Origin: Micromussa lordhowensis
Lineage: Eukaryota > Cnidaria > Anthozoa > Scleractinia > Lobophylliidae
Length of the DNA: 64,000 bases
Direction: 5' to 3'
Assembly (NCBI GenBank): GCA_964020085.1
Contig: OZ026597.1
Span: 14,773,015-14,837,014 of the forward strand
Shown here: positions 47,301 through 58,400 of the stretch, in pieces
Layout: each line of letters opens with the position of its first letter
How positions within the stretch are numbered: the first letter of the stretch is position 1
Translations under genes and position numbers: made by a program
The notes under the pieces: model-generated
What the model was told of the DNA's origin: nothing
The model's input: only the letters and a program-made list of their open reading frames with translations
Database searches by the model: none

Positions 47301-50300
47301 TCATCTTGGCTAGCCGGGTAACCTGGCATGAACCATTTACATGGCTCAGAGATAGCCCATCTAGAAGGTGCCCCAGGCTAAATGGTCAGGGACCACAGGA
47401 AGGAGGGTTACCCTGTCGGCATGTAAATGTTGGATGGGTTCTCTAAAGAGACAGGGTAGCTCAGTTAGTCAGGTCATTTGGTTACCTTGAGCACCCTCCC
47501 TCCAGGTTGTAAATTCCAACCTAAGGCGAGCATGGTTGCTCACTGGAGTGGTCACTACTTCAGGAGAATATAAACAGGATCTTATGAAGGCAGTTACCAA
47601 GCGGAGCTGGTTACTTGTGAGAGGTCCCAAAAATAGCAACTATTTTTAGATAAATGAGGGATTATTTACCGCCTTAACCCATACCTGCAATAGCAAGGGG
47701 GTTGTATTGCAGGTAATAACGTCGTCACATGGCAGGGTTAAACCCCTTACTGTGATTCTGGACTAAAACACTAACCACTCCAGTTTCAAGAGATATAAAC
47801 AACTAACAAATTGGGTCAGCCTTCTGCTGTACCGCTTCACCCAAAGGTGTCAATACCCCTTTAGAAGTTACGTATGGTTATTATGAAACGATACTCATTG
47901 TAAAAGCCAGTATAAATACCACTTAATTCTGTGAGTTTCTCGGCTCTCTTGTTTCTGGTTGCGATAAGCCCTATCTACAAAACAAACATTCAGCAATATC
48001 ATACAACAACTTTATTTATACACAGTATTTCCATTAGTCTATTTACGATAATCAACAAGCTGCCTTCCTAACTACATTTACAGAATAAAAATTTCAAAAA
48101 TAAATACCAACTGCTTTTCATGGAGGCCATGTAGAAGAAATTTACGTAAAACTGCAGCGACTTAGTTTAGTCTTGAACTCGGTTAAAATGAAGTTGCTTG
48201 TCTTAGTTCTATAGGTATGTAAGTTGTTCCACAACAGAGCTCCACTTCAGATAATCAGCGTGAGGTTGTAGAAGAACTTATTTGTTTTCAGTATTCCTTA
48301 AATGATAAGCACTCGCATTGTCGTGATAAACAAATCTTCATCACAGATAATCAGGCATCATATCATGCAATATGTCTTATACATCATGATACATCATGAT
48401 AAATTACTTCTCTAATCTTTGATAACAGAGTTTACACTACTCTAACGCCCAGAACACAATTCATCCAAATTGCTATCATAGCTCGCAGACATCAAGATGC
48501 AAGCTGCGTGGTTTTAAAGCCTTTAGAGCTTTTCAGCAAGGCCCTTATTACAGCGGTTTCCCCACGCCACATTACTATATCAATAATCAAAGTGTGGCTG
48601 AACAAGGCTATTGTAAACTTTCATTAAATTATTACATGGGATATGATGCCAAATTCCCTTGATTGCACCAATGGCCGAAGCAATGTTTTAACAGACATTT
48701 TCAATACGGCATTCCCAGTTTAAAGTTTGGTCAATAATTATAGACTCCAAGGGATTTGGCTGAAGCTACTAAGTAAATGTACATGTAAATGTAGCTTCAA
48801 CAAGTCTTGTTCTACAGCCTTTGTCGTTTATACATGTAGTAAGAGAAGGACTTTCTGTAAATTGCAATAAATTGTGATAACCTCTGCCTTGATGTGCACA
48901 ATAGGCTTAAACTCACTTTGCATGCAATCAAATGAGTTATGAAGTTAATTAAAAATGGTTTCCTTATACTTCGTAAAATTAAGGTACCTGTGAAATGGGA
49001 TTCTGATCAAAGTACTCAGTGATAAAATTTTCCAAAAGCTGTAAAGATAGAAAAGTACAGTCATGGTGGTTTTTTTATATTGTATTCATGATAATGCCAA
49101 TAAAGGTATTGAAGGTCCTGATAATGGTAATCATTGAAAAGTTTTACTGCAACACTCAGTCGATAAAATATAGTTGTGCCACTTTTCTCACTCCAGTCCT
49201 TACTTCCAGTTAAAAAATACACTATGTCACCTCAGGATTTCTATTTAACCAATAGCGTTTCTGTCGAGGAACTACATGTATCAGCTGATAGTTGCCCTGC
49301 AGAAATTTGATGTTCTTAAAACAAAATACATGTACAATCATGTATTTGTCTCATACTCATCAGTTCATGCAATGATTCTGAGCTTTTAAAGTCTTGTGTT
49401 GACCACACAAAGCCACTGCACACTGATGGCTGATAGTCTGCGGCAGCTCATCCAAGCAGATTGTAGTCCACAGCATTCATATTTGCAGTCGTGTAGAATT
49501 CTGCTAATGATAATGATATGAACTGTACCTTGACAGAACAAGCCAGACGTGAAGGTTTTAAATCAGCTTCTTCCATAGCTCGAGACATATCCACAACAAC
49601 AAAGAGATGTCGCATCTGAAATGCAACAAACAGTAATGTCTATTTTCACCTTAATTTGAATATTTAATAATCATCAGTTGATCCATGTGTTCTGCATTGA
49701 ATAACTGTTATAATCCTCAAACAAGTTCCTCAGACAAACCCTTTAATTAAAATGACTTTATAATCTTTTTTTATTGTAGTTATGCAATGGGTCTACGTAC
49801 ACATGCCTGTACTTTTAGGTGTGATGTTACGCAGAGTTTCAAAACCAACAGGTACATGTACATGTATGTGCAGTTCTCCAATAAAGAAGTCTTATGAACT
49901 TACCATGCCAAGTCGAATGTTTCCACTCCTTCCCATGAGTCTGTAGAAATTTATGATAAATGCAGTAGTTTATAAAATAAAACAATAGATACAAATTTTT
50001 GCAGTTACTGTACATGTATATGTAGTTTCTTTTTACTGGAAACTTTGTCATGTACACGAGTGATCCATTGATGTTCCAAGAAAATGTTATTCAATAGTAC
50101 CGTACTGTACTTCATAACACTTAATTCTATGCAATTAACCAAAAGCTTAGCCTTCAGTGGAATCGTGGTGGCCTCATTGTTAGTGTGCTTGTCTCAGGAT
50201 CGAGCGGTCTGGGTTCGAGCCCTGGCCAGGGACATTGCACCGTGTTCTTGGGGAAGACACTCTACTCTCACAGTACCTCTCTCCAGCCAGGGCTATAAAT

Positions 50301-52310
50301 CGGTACCGGTGAACTTAATGCTGGGGGTAGCCCTGTGATGGACTAGCATCCCATCCAGGGGGGAGTAGATAATACTCCTAATACTCCTTCAGGCTACCGA
50401 AACCGGAATGTGTTCCAGTTACTTGGCTCGTATACAGACTTAGCCTTCAGTCCTGGCTTGTCAAATATTCTATACATGTAGATTCCAGTGCCTAATGCAC
50501 ATTAATAATATTAATAATAACATGCAGCCGTATACATGTATGCACCCACCTTCTTCGCTTTGTCCTCTGCGTAATCTCATCAACCACGGTTTGAAGAGAA
50601 CCTTCAGCATCTTCTTGAATAACCTCCCTAGCAACCAACATTAAAGATACCTCAATTAAATACAAAAATTTAACAGCACCATACATGCAGTCAAGCACTC
50701 TTAAGTCATTTTGACATTGAAATCTGTAAAAAAACAGCAAATGCTCCTATAAGGTAGCTTACATGTTGTAACTTGCCATGATGTTAGTGCGCATGATAAA
50801 CCACAAATTTTAGTGAAACTGTCTCTCTCGCTTCACCTTCACAATAAATTATATGAATACAAGGAGAATCTCATGAAGAATGTAGGAAGGGGCATGTACA
50901 GTAACTAGAACCAGGTAAACTTGGATTGCTGATTTAAATAAGAATTAATGGCCACTATTGTTTATGCCTGATCACCACCAGAGCTGATCTGGTTGAAGTT
51001 TTGTCATGATGCCTGTTTTGGGGCAGGTGAAAACCAACTTCACTTCTAGGATGGCAAGTGCTTTCACAATTGAGTTTTCCAGAATTGATTTGTTATAGAA
51101 TTTACCACAGAACTGCTATGATTCTTACCTACAATTTGTCTCCACAAAAAGCGATTTTCCTTCTTCGATTCTCCACTCCAAATTTTGACCCCCTGCCCTT
51201 CTCCTACCCCATCCCTCAAAATCTCAACCCTGTGGGGAAGGTAGCCTCCCACCCAGATGCTTTTACGGCCCATCACATGTTCCTTACCCACGAAAGTCTG
51301 CTCAATGGAGCGGCCACTTCCTATTGCTGGAAAAATGGACTTAAACCCCACGCTTCACCACGAGAAGTTAGTGCCAAGTTGCAAAATGTCTAACATTTCC
51401 ACATATGTACGAGTTGTGGCAGCAACCACAGATGCACAGAGTATCTTATCTGTAATTTCACTGAGCAAATTGTGAAGCCTGGAATGAGTTCACCGACCCA
51501 CCAGAGAATGGGCTGAACAAAATGGCAAAGGGCAAGGAGCACAAATTTCAAGGCTTTCCCAAGACTTCTGGTCTTTCATTTATAGCCACAGCAAAGGAAA
51601 TGGCAATGTGTAATGATATAACTTGCGCCTGAGCCTGAACTCAAGTCTGTTACATTTGCACAATGTAAAGTTCGAAATTTCGCCGACACAGGCAATCTAT
51701 TACACACACACGTAATTAGAAACTTTATTTACTATTTTTATTCTATTTTGTGGGTGGTTATAGAGGGGGTCCGTAGGGGTAGTCCGTGGACCAGTCCGTG
51801 GGGTCCACTGACTGGGGGTCAGTGTTTTTGGGTTACCCCAATTTTTTGGGGGAAGTTTCCTTCATAGAAATAAAACATGGAATATCACGAATAACATGAA
51901 TAATTCTTGTGAATCATTTCGTGGAAAATACTTCGCGGGTGATGATTTCCATTCTTACTCAGCTTGTTATTGGCTACCCATTTCACCATAGACGGACACA
52001 AACAAAGGCTAACCGCCAGCGAACGGAAGTAACCGCTCCGTTGAGCAGACATTCGTAGGGATTAAGGTATAGAGGTATAGAGTCACTCCTGTTTTTGCAG
52101 AATCACTATTACGTGCACCTGTAAAGTTTTGAAGTTGAGGTCTGAAAAACCTATATGCTACAGCGTGGAAACACTTCCTTTAAATACGCAAAAATAATTA
52201 ATCAGTTAACTTAAAAATCATTTATACAATGTTCCGCGCAGTAATACGTACCAAGTTCTTTCATATTGGTTTAACCAACGATAGCCGGATCCTTCCTCGT
52301 CGTTCGCCAT
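38097..52310 (-). CDS. GTF2H2: General transcription factor IIH subunit 2 (p44/SSL1)
   Basis: Seventeen exons join in phase to 393 aa, against 395 in human: 52310-52252, 50627-50550, 49940-49904, 49615-49529, 49038-48988, 47974-47920, 45792-45687, 45555-45465, 45036-44949, 44203-44127, 43444-43414, 43297-43252, 42266-42209, 40814-40769, 40221-40110, 38833-38788 and 38210-38097. The start is [21 protein letters not shown] vWA domain begins at [19 protein letters not shown] (residues 59 on; MIDAS-like D67, S69). The zinc finger is [22 protein letters not shown] (C286, C289, C300, C303), and the C-terminal RING-like part holds NCFSCQ and [20 protein letters not shown]. p44 is a core TFIIH subunit that stimulates the XPD helicase in nucleotide excision repair and transcription initiation. 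Sixteen introns; the one after the exon ending 44127 uses a GC donor. Introns are full of MITEs. This looks a functional housekeeping gene. Confidence 0.95.
39220..39358. mobile_element. MITE in GTF2H2 intron, ACATCAAACAC ends
   Basis: Thirty-four-bp inverted ends, ACATCAAACAC...GTTTGACTACATTT on the left and AAATGTAGTCAAAC...GTGTTTGATGT on the right, bound 139 bp. Confidence 0.75.
40873..41136. mobile_element. MITE, GTTTTCATTTGAGTG family, copy 1
   Basis: Inverted ends GTTTTCATTTGAGTGTCG and CACACTCAGTTGAAAAC enclose CCAATCAAAA / TTTTGATTGG blocks. A second copy is at 44626-44861. Both are in GTF2H2 introns. Confidence 0.7.
41707..42172. mobile_element. CAGTCAACTCTC-family MITE with expanded 18-bp minisatellite
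   Basis: It starts CAGTCAACTCTCGTTATAGC after TA. The right part (42045-42165) is about seven tandem copies of the 18-bp unit GTGTCCGTAATAGTGG(GT) with few changes. The repeated unit resembles the element's own subterminal block (GTGTCCG, ATAGC), so the array probably grew from its end. Confidence 0.7.
42428..42731. mobile_element. Two-part foldback element, example 2
   Basis: The module 42428-42547 has ends TTATAAAATAATTGAG and GAGAATTATTTTGTAAA and contains GCGCGCTCATTGGTCG. Abutting it, the hairpin 42548-42731 has ~85-bp arms (AGCAATAGAGCACTTTTTC ... GAAAAAGTGCTCTATTGCT) and an ~8-bp loop. It lies just outside GTF2H2 exon 42209-42266, in the intron. Confidence 0.8.
43560..43645 (-). repeat. 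Penelope-type terminal remnant with hammerhead-like motif
   Basis: The minus strand reads CTGAAGAAGACT...AGTCGGAAC, the CTGANGA-stem-GAAA-like layout seen in terminal regions of Penelope-like elements. The GAAA box is imperfect. It is probably a decayed solo fragment. Confidence 0.35.
44259..44560. mobile_element. Two-part foldback element, example 3
   Basis: The hairpin 44259-44360 (AACAATTAGACCC ... GGGTCTAATTGTT, ~45-bp arms) abuts the module 44359-44560 with ends TTTTAGTATCACTCAACTAG and CTAGTTGGGTGATACTAAAA. The module contains GCGTAGCCAATTAAAATG and a short inner palindrome. It shares termini and junction (TACTAAAAC / AACAATTAGA) with 46763-47068 in reversed order. Confidence 0.8.
44626..44861. 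mobile_element. MITE, GTTTTCATTTGAGTG family, copy 2
   Basis: Ends GCAGTTTTCACTGGAGTG and CACTCAATTGAAAAATCGC match the copy at 40873-41136, as do internal AAACCAAAACCAATG and AGTTTTGATTGGTTTAGTG. Confidence 0.7.
45294..45438. mobile_element. MITE with GTTGTTCGAAGG ends
   Basis: Inverted arms of ~60 bp share GTTGTTCGAA, GGATAATGCTATCCACCAG and ATAAATC, with a short centre. It lies 27 bp from GTF2H2 exon 45465-45555. Confidence 0.8.
46378..46745. mobile_element. MITE with GGGGACTCCCATATAGAAAG ends
   Basis: The left end GGGGGACTCCCATATAGAAAG is mirrored by CTTTCTATATGGGACCCCCC on the right. A 3'-truncated relative is at 20990-21085. Confidence 0.7.
46763..47068. mobile_element. Two-part foldback element, example 4
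   Basis: The module 46763-46961 is bounded by perfect 19-bp ends TTTAGTATAAATCTACTAG / CTAGTAGATTTATACTAAA and contains CTCTGATTGGCTACGCTACTC. The hairpin 46962-47068 (AACAATTAGATTA ... TAATCTAATTGTT) follows without a gap. Same family as 44259-44560, opposite order. Confidence 0.8.
47074..47220. mobile_element. 147-bp pogo/Tigger-like MITE with TA target duplication
   Basis: TA|CAGTGGAGTTCCAATTTCTCG ... GGATCCCACTG|TA. Internal subterminal copies of TTCGAGAAATC occur in both halves. The TA duplication and CAGTG ends fit pogo-type elements. Confidence 0.8.
50159..50438 (+). mobile_element. tRNA-derived SINE, copy 2 (plus strand)
   Basis: The head has GTGGCCTCATTGTTAGTGTG (A-box-like) and GGGTTCGAGCCC (B box). 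The body shares GAAGACACTCTACTCTCACA, ATGCTGGGGGTAGCCC and GGGGGGAGTAGAT with copy 1. It is flanked by an exact 13-bp duplication CTTAGCCTTCAGT (50146-50158 and 50439-50451). It sits in the intron between GTF2H2 exons 2 and 3. Confidence 0.9.
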
Positions 52311-52395
52311 CTTGAATTTACGACTCCAATGCTGTTACACAGCGGTAATTGGTACGTCATATAACTGAACTCCTGGTGACACCAGTATCCTATGC

Positions 52396-52428
52396 AACGT
52401 GACTTTCGCAAAATCTCACTATTTTAAA

Positions 52429-52483
<55 letters not shown>

Positions 52484-52732
52484 TGCAATGTTACCTCGGG
52501 TTTGTCCTATATAAATGTGCCAACTTGCCTTTCGTCCTCAAAATGTCGACGCGTATATTTAAGCAATAGACCTTTCAATAGACCACAAGTTTCTATGGGT
52601 TATAGGCTGATAAACCACGCGGGATGTTGGTAGAACACGAGAAGAATTTGTAAATCACGAGCCGCAGGCGAGTGGTTTACGAATTCTTCGAGTGACTTGA
52701 ACGTGACTTTCGCAAAATCTCACTATTTTAAA

Positions 52733-52763
<31 letters not shown>

Positions 52764-52974
52764 TGCAATGTTACCTCGGGTTTGTCCTATATAAATGTAC
52801 CAACTTGCCTTTCGTCCTCAAAATGTCGACGCGTATATTTAAGCAATAGACCTTTCAATAGACCACAAGTTTCTATGGGTTATAGGCTGATAAACCACGC
52901 GGGATGTTGGTAGAACACGAGAAGAATTTGTAAATCACGAGCCGCAGGCGAGTGGTTTACGAATTCTTCGAGTG
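52396..52974. repeat. Near-identical tandem duplication around an ATT microsatellite
   Basis: Unit 1 (52396-52694) and unit 2 (52700-52974) are nearly identical, from AACGTGACTTTCGCAAAATC to GAATTCTTCGAGTG, apart from ATT-run length (about 19 versus about 9 repeats) and a very few substitutions. The duplication starts just upstream of the GTF2H2 start codon (52310), in its likely promoter side. Confidence 0.9.
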
Positions 52975-53030
52975 TTCTACCAACATCCCAAGTGGTTTAT
53001 CAGCCTAAAACCCATAGAAACTTGTGGTTT
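52862..53030. mobile_element. Foldback MITE, complete copy in unit 2 of duplication
   Basis: The left arm CCACAAGTTTCTATGGGTTA...GGATGTTGGTAGAAC is mirrored by GTTCTACCAACATCC...ACCCATAGAAACTTGTGG. Unit 1 holds only its left half, cut at GAATTCTTCGAGTG. A following CCAATCAGAGCGCGCGC block (53100-53120) suggests this too is a two-part element. Confidence 0.75.
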
Positions 53031-54025
53031 ATTGGTTTTAATAATTCAGAAGACGCCCGATTTTCCCATGGGTTTACCGGCGCAATAACCCAAGCTGATT
53101 GACCAATCAGAGCGCGCGCATTGATTTGGTTATTATATAAATAGTTCTACAACTGCTTTTTGCGACAGTCTTGCCAGCGACATAGACGAGAATAGATCAT
53201 TGAAGTGAAAATATGTTATGGGGATGTCCCAATCCTGTTTTTCACTAGCTCACGGAAATTATTATATATTGCCATACGAGGTTTTGCAAGAAACCTATAA
53301 GCCCGCACTCGACCCGAGTTTGACATTTTCCGTGTAGTGACGTCTCTGGTAGTCGTTATATCTGCAGACGGCAAGTGTTGAACATTTATCACTGTAAATA
53401 GAAATTAAGTTTTCATTTTTCACCATTGCTAATTTCAGGAAAAAGAAAATTTGAAAAACGTGCCTGTCAAAGTATGGTAGCTTATGGTTACCTTGGGAAC
53501 AGCAAGTCCCCTGAGCGCTGACCTGCTAAGCCCAATTGCTCCCCGATATATTTTACAACAAGTCAACAACTTTGGAAGTCATTGCTTCAACGATTTAAAG
53601 GTAGAAGCGCTCAAAGTCCCTTTAACTGACCGATGATGGCATTGATTTTTCCTCGCCAATCAGCCCCTTATTTGTACTCAATAGTAAAACAGTGAAAAAG
53701 ATACAAATATACAGTTGCTTGAGATATATTGTGTTTATTCCTGAATAATGCGTAATTTCTTGATTATTCTGTTTACCACTATCCTTTTTAACAGTTATTT
53801 TTAACATGTCAGCTAAATAGGCAACTTTGGTTTAAAAGCGTAAAGAGCTTTGGTTTAATAGTATAGTCGACAGTAGTCGAATATGTTAGTACTGGTGAAA
53901 GAATATGCCTCCTCAAGACTCGCTTTGAAACCGAGGCACAAGGTATCTAGGAAATGGCCTATTAAATTCGGAATCTGTCTGATGTTACACTGGTGCAAAG
54001 CCATGATATCAAATGTCCTGTTTGG
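53031..54025. other. Spacer between GTF2H2 and lipoxygenase genes
   Basis: It holds the CCAAT/GCGCGC block at ~53100 and the likely lipoxygenase 3' UTR with a minus-strand AATAAA at 53734-53739. No other gene is seen. Confidence 0.5.
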
Positions 54026-55364
54026 TTATGTTTGAATGCCGTTGGGAATCCATGAAGGCTGCAGATACGGGTATGTGAGGTGGCCATCTCTGAATCGCCT
54101 GTAGTTTCTGTACTCAAGCCTTCGACTGATGCGGTACTTCAAGAAGTGATAGTAAGTCCTAACTCTTTCTCTTGCTTCAGGATTCTTCAGGTTTTGATAG
54201 TAGTCAAATAACTCGTCATAATGGTATGTTCCGACGTTCATGGCAACCTCGATCTGCGCCTGTGAAGAAAAGAAAATGGAATCTTAGATTGAGACGTGAA
54301 GTTACAGTAAACTGAGGATGCTCGACTTACATTCGTCAATGAGTAGACATGTTATAATGTTGGGGTCCATTAGCGCGTTTAACAAACGAGAAATTTTGCA
54401 ATTTTTGAATCAAAGTTGCACCCAAAGTGAAATGGAGCTTAGATAGAAAAGTGTGAAAATATCCACAATATTATCACATGTTCTTAAATCTTTGCAGTCA
54501 ATAGCGAAGCGCGCGAGGCCTAAAAATAGAATGCAAATGATTATATCCCCCACGAGGCTCGTAGAACATCAGCGTATTCTGAGAGAACTGGACGGAATCT
54601 AGGCGAAGTTTTCGATTTAAAAATGTGTTTTAGGAACACCGGCTGTATTAGAAATTGTTTTAGGAAAATCGTTCTGAGTCATGACGTCACTCGCGCGCTT
54701 TGCTATCCGTATCTTGTCTTCCCAGCTTACGAGACAAAACGGAACTGACGTCAGCACCGATTCCCTTATATGGGAGTATTTTGCTTTTTACTTTTGAAGG
54801 AGATATTGACCTCGTGAAACTACGGAATTGCTCATAATTCTTTATCAAAGAGCACTCTGACTGACTGACTAACTGACAGACTGACCTAACGAGAAGACGG
54901 ACTGATCGACTAGCTAACTTAGACAGACTAACTTAACTGTCTGACTCATTCACCGACTGAGTGAATGACTGACTTACAAACAGACAGACAGACTGACTAA
55001 CTGACAGACCAAATCATCGATTGACCTATGGACTGACAAACTGACTTCCCAATCAACTGACTGGCCAACTAACTCACTGACTGACTGACCTGATTGACTG
55101 ACTGACTGACCTGATTGTCTGTCTGTCTGACTGACTGACTGACTGACTGACCTTGCTAACTAACTGACCTGACTGACTGAATGATTGATTGACTGATTGA
55201 CTGACTGACTGACTGACTGTCTGTCTGTCTGTCTAACTGACTGACTGACCTGACTGACTGACCTGACTGACTGACCTGACTGACTGACCTGACTGACTGA
55301 CCAGACTGACTTGACAGACTGACTGACCTGACTGACTGACCTGACTGACTGACTGACTGACTGA

Positions 55365-55403
<39 letters not shown>

Positions 55404-58400
55404 ACTGTCTGTCTGTCTGTCTGACTGACTGACCTGGCTAACTGACTGACCTGACTGACTGAATGATTGATTGACTGACTGACTGACTGACTGACCTGAC
55501 TGACTTGACAGACTGACGGAAAGACAGACCAACTCATCGATTGACTGACTAATCAGTCGATTGACCTATGGACTGACAGACCGACCACCCAATCAACTGA
55601 CTGGCCAACTAACTCACTGACCGACTGACCCGACTAACTGACTGATTGCTTAGTTTTACTTACAAGAGATATGTTAACATTTGGTAAATTCAAGACAGAA
55701 AATGTTCCTGGAGGTACACTGCTGTCGTTGTAAATCTTGGTCGGCAAAACAGGTGTGAATGCTCCATAGTCACTCACGGGATAATTCACCGCAGAATGTT
55801 TCACGCTTAGTAACCATATCAACCGAGACACCATGTCAATGACTTCTTCCTTGGTCTGCAACACGGCCGGCAGGTCCTTCACCTGGTGAATGAAACGTTG
55901 GAGAAAAACTTCTGATTTGAGAAAAACAAAACAAAACAAATTTAAAAAAAAATCAATTAAACGCGGGGTACTGTCGTTCTCCTGCATATACATGTACCGA
56001 GCCTACCATGAAAACAACCATTAAAACAAACTTTGGTAAATTTGATTCGGTTTGCAGTTGTAAAACTGTGAAATAATCTGGATGAAAGTATTAATCACCT
56101 CCTCCTTAAAATTTTCAAAAACAAAGTTAACTTTAACATCTAACATTCCTATTGCCAACATTCACGAGTTTTTATCTGGCACTTACTAGTGACGTATTTA
56201 TAACTTTTTTACACTATTTCTTAGTATTTAGTGATCTATTGATTTATTCCGCTTACTTAGCTATTTTTTTTCTCTTTCCCTTATTTTGTCGCTTTACCGC
56301 CCCCCTCCCCCCCCCCCTTACGCTTTACTGCCAACCAGCCGCTTTAAATAAATATGATTTAATTTCACTCGGCTTAGATAGCTTTTAAGTTATTCTGAGT
56401 TACTTTACGTAATTTTCTGTTTCAATTTTTTTTGAACTAGGGGTTTTTCTATTTTGGTAATTACGTGTGTGTTGTTGTTGTTTTTGTTGTTGTCGATTAC
56501 CTGGCCACGCCCTCCATCTGGCCCAGTCCCTTGGGCAGAAAGCTCATTCACAAACGCTTGTAACTCAGAGTCTTCCTGAACGTCATGATCTCTTCTATAG
56601 AAACTAAAACAGAAAAGCAACACATGATTAAAAATTACTGTAACCATTACTACTCAATCCATGGACAACGCACTCTAACATGGTTTGCAAAAAATCCAAT
56701 ACGCTAACCCTTATGCAGTGCCACATCGCTACAAAATGCGTATGGTGTATTGTTTTATTTACTCTTGAAATGATTTATCCAGTGATTGATTACTTGAATG
56801 ATTCATCAATTGGCTGAGTGATTGACTTAATGAGTGACTGGTTGATAGATAGATTGATTTATTGATTGATAATTTGGTTTTATCAACTGGGTTGATAATG
56901 TGAATTGGCCACCGTAAAGAGATTCAGAAGCTGACGTTTCGAGCGTTAGCCCTTCGTCGGAGCGATTGATTGATTGATTGATTGATTGGTTAACTGACTG
57001 GTTGGTTGATTGACTGATTGATTGATTAACTACAGTAAAAATCCGCGTGTAAGAACCTAAAATATTAGAACCTGTTTAGACAAACAAGATCAAGCAGGTT
57101 TTTATCTGTGAGTTACAGTAAAATTAAGATAAATATTTTAATAAGGAGTGACCTTTTGATCGCAAATCGCAAATTGATGTGACAAGAAAGTACATAATCC
57201 AGTTGTAAAAAAAATGAAGTACCAAACCCAGGTTTATTTATTTGTCTGGTGATTAACAACAATACCTCCTTCGTCGAAATTAAGAACCTAATTAAGAACC
57301 TACTTAGCCAAAATTGCAAAGAACTACCCCAAAATCCAAGAACCTATTTTGCCAGACTTGTAGGCTCTTAAACGTTTTTTTTTCTGTAACTGACTGACTC
57401 CTACTTACACGCAAATGTACTCCACTACCATCCTCCGGATTGTCATAAGCAACAAATCGCTGTCGTCGCGATATGGAAAATAGGGAAGCTTCTTTACGTT
57501 GTCGAGACCACGTTTCTAGAAAAGAAAACGGTACCGCATTAACTGACTGTGCAGATTGCATTTTCTGCAATCGGAGAATCTGAGTAAAATTCGAGCTGCA
57601 TCCATTGAGTTATTAAAAACAGAGATATAATGTTCTACATCTGATGCAATCTAAACTATTGAGACAGGTGAGTAAATTATCATTAATTACCCAATAAACC
57701 AATTTCGATATATTAAGCCTAACACAATAGACCTCAGCACGCGGCTCTGGGGAATAAACCCCACAAACTCTGTAGTTATTCCCCAGAACCTCGTAACGAG
57801 GTCTAGTGTTTTAGGCTGAATTTTAATATATCGAAATTGGTCTATTCAATCAACCCCCTTCTTCATATGTGAAAGAGGTTGCTGGTATAAGGCGAATCTT
57901 TGCCGACGTCATTGTTTACATTTTTCCTCGTTAACATACGACTTTGCGTAGAGAAGACATTACGCTACACACAAATTAACTACAAACAATTAAAAAGCTT
58001 GTGAAACTAAGTAATTAGTGAAAGGTTTGGCTCTTTGAGTGGGTGTAATGTTCGAGGAGAAATTGTCTTTCCAAAACTGCACAATTTCTAGTTGGCAACA
58101 GCGCTAATGAGCTCATACATTCTGTGTAAAATGTTGAGTTTTTCAACTTGCGCCGCACAAAAAGTTATTCAATACATCGGGCTCAAATTCCTTGCGACGG
58201 GTTAATCTTTCAATATTTCAATATTTAGAGGTAATGTTTTTGTAGCTCCGTCAGAAAATGCATCGCTTATACTAATGAGGCAACTGTATATTGTAAACAA
58301 AGATTGTCCTGTAAGCTGACAGCTCGGAGAAGTAAAATTGACTAGCGAGTGAAAGTGGGAAAAAGCTTGTTTGGCCCTCTTGTGTTCGACTAACTGAATT

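Noticed and set aside
55160..55537. Two SVSQ-rich minus-strand frames
   Set aside because: Translation of the CTGA microsatellite.
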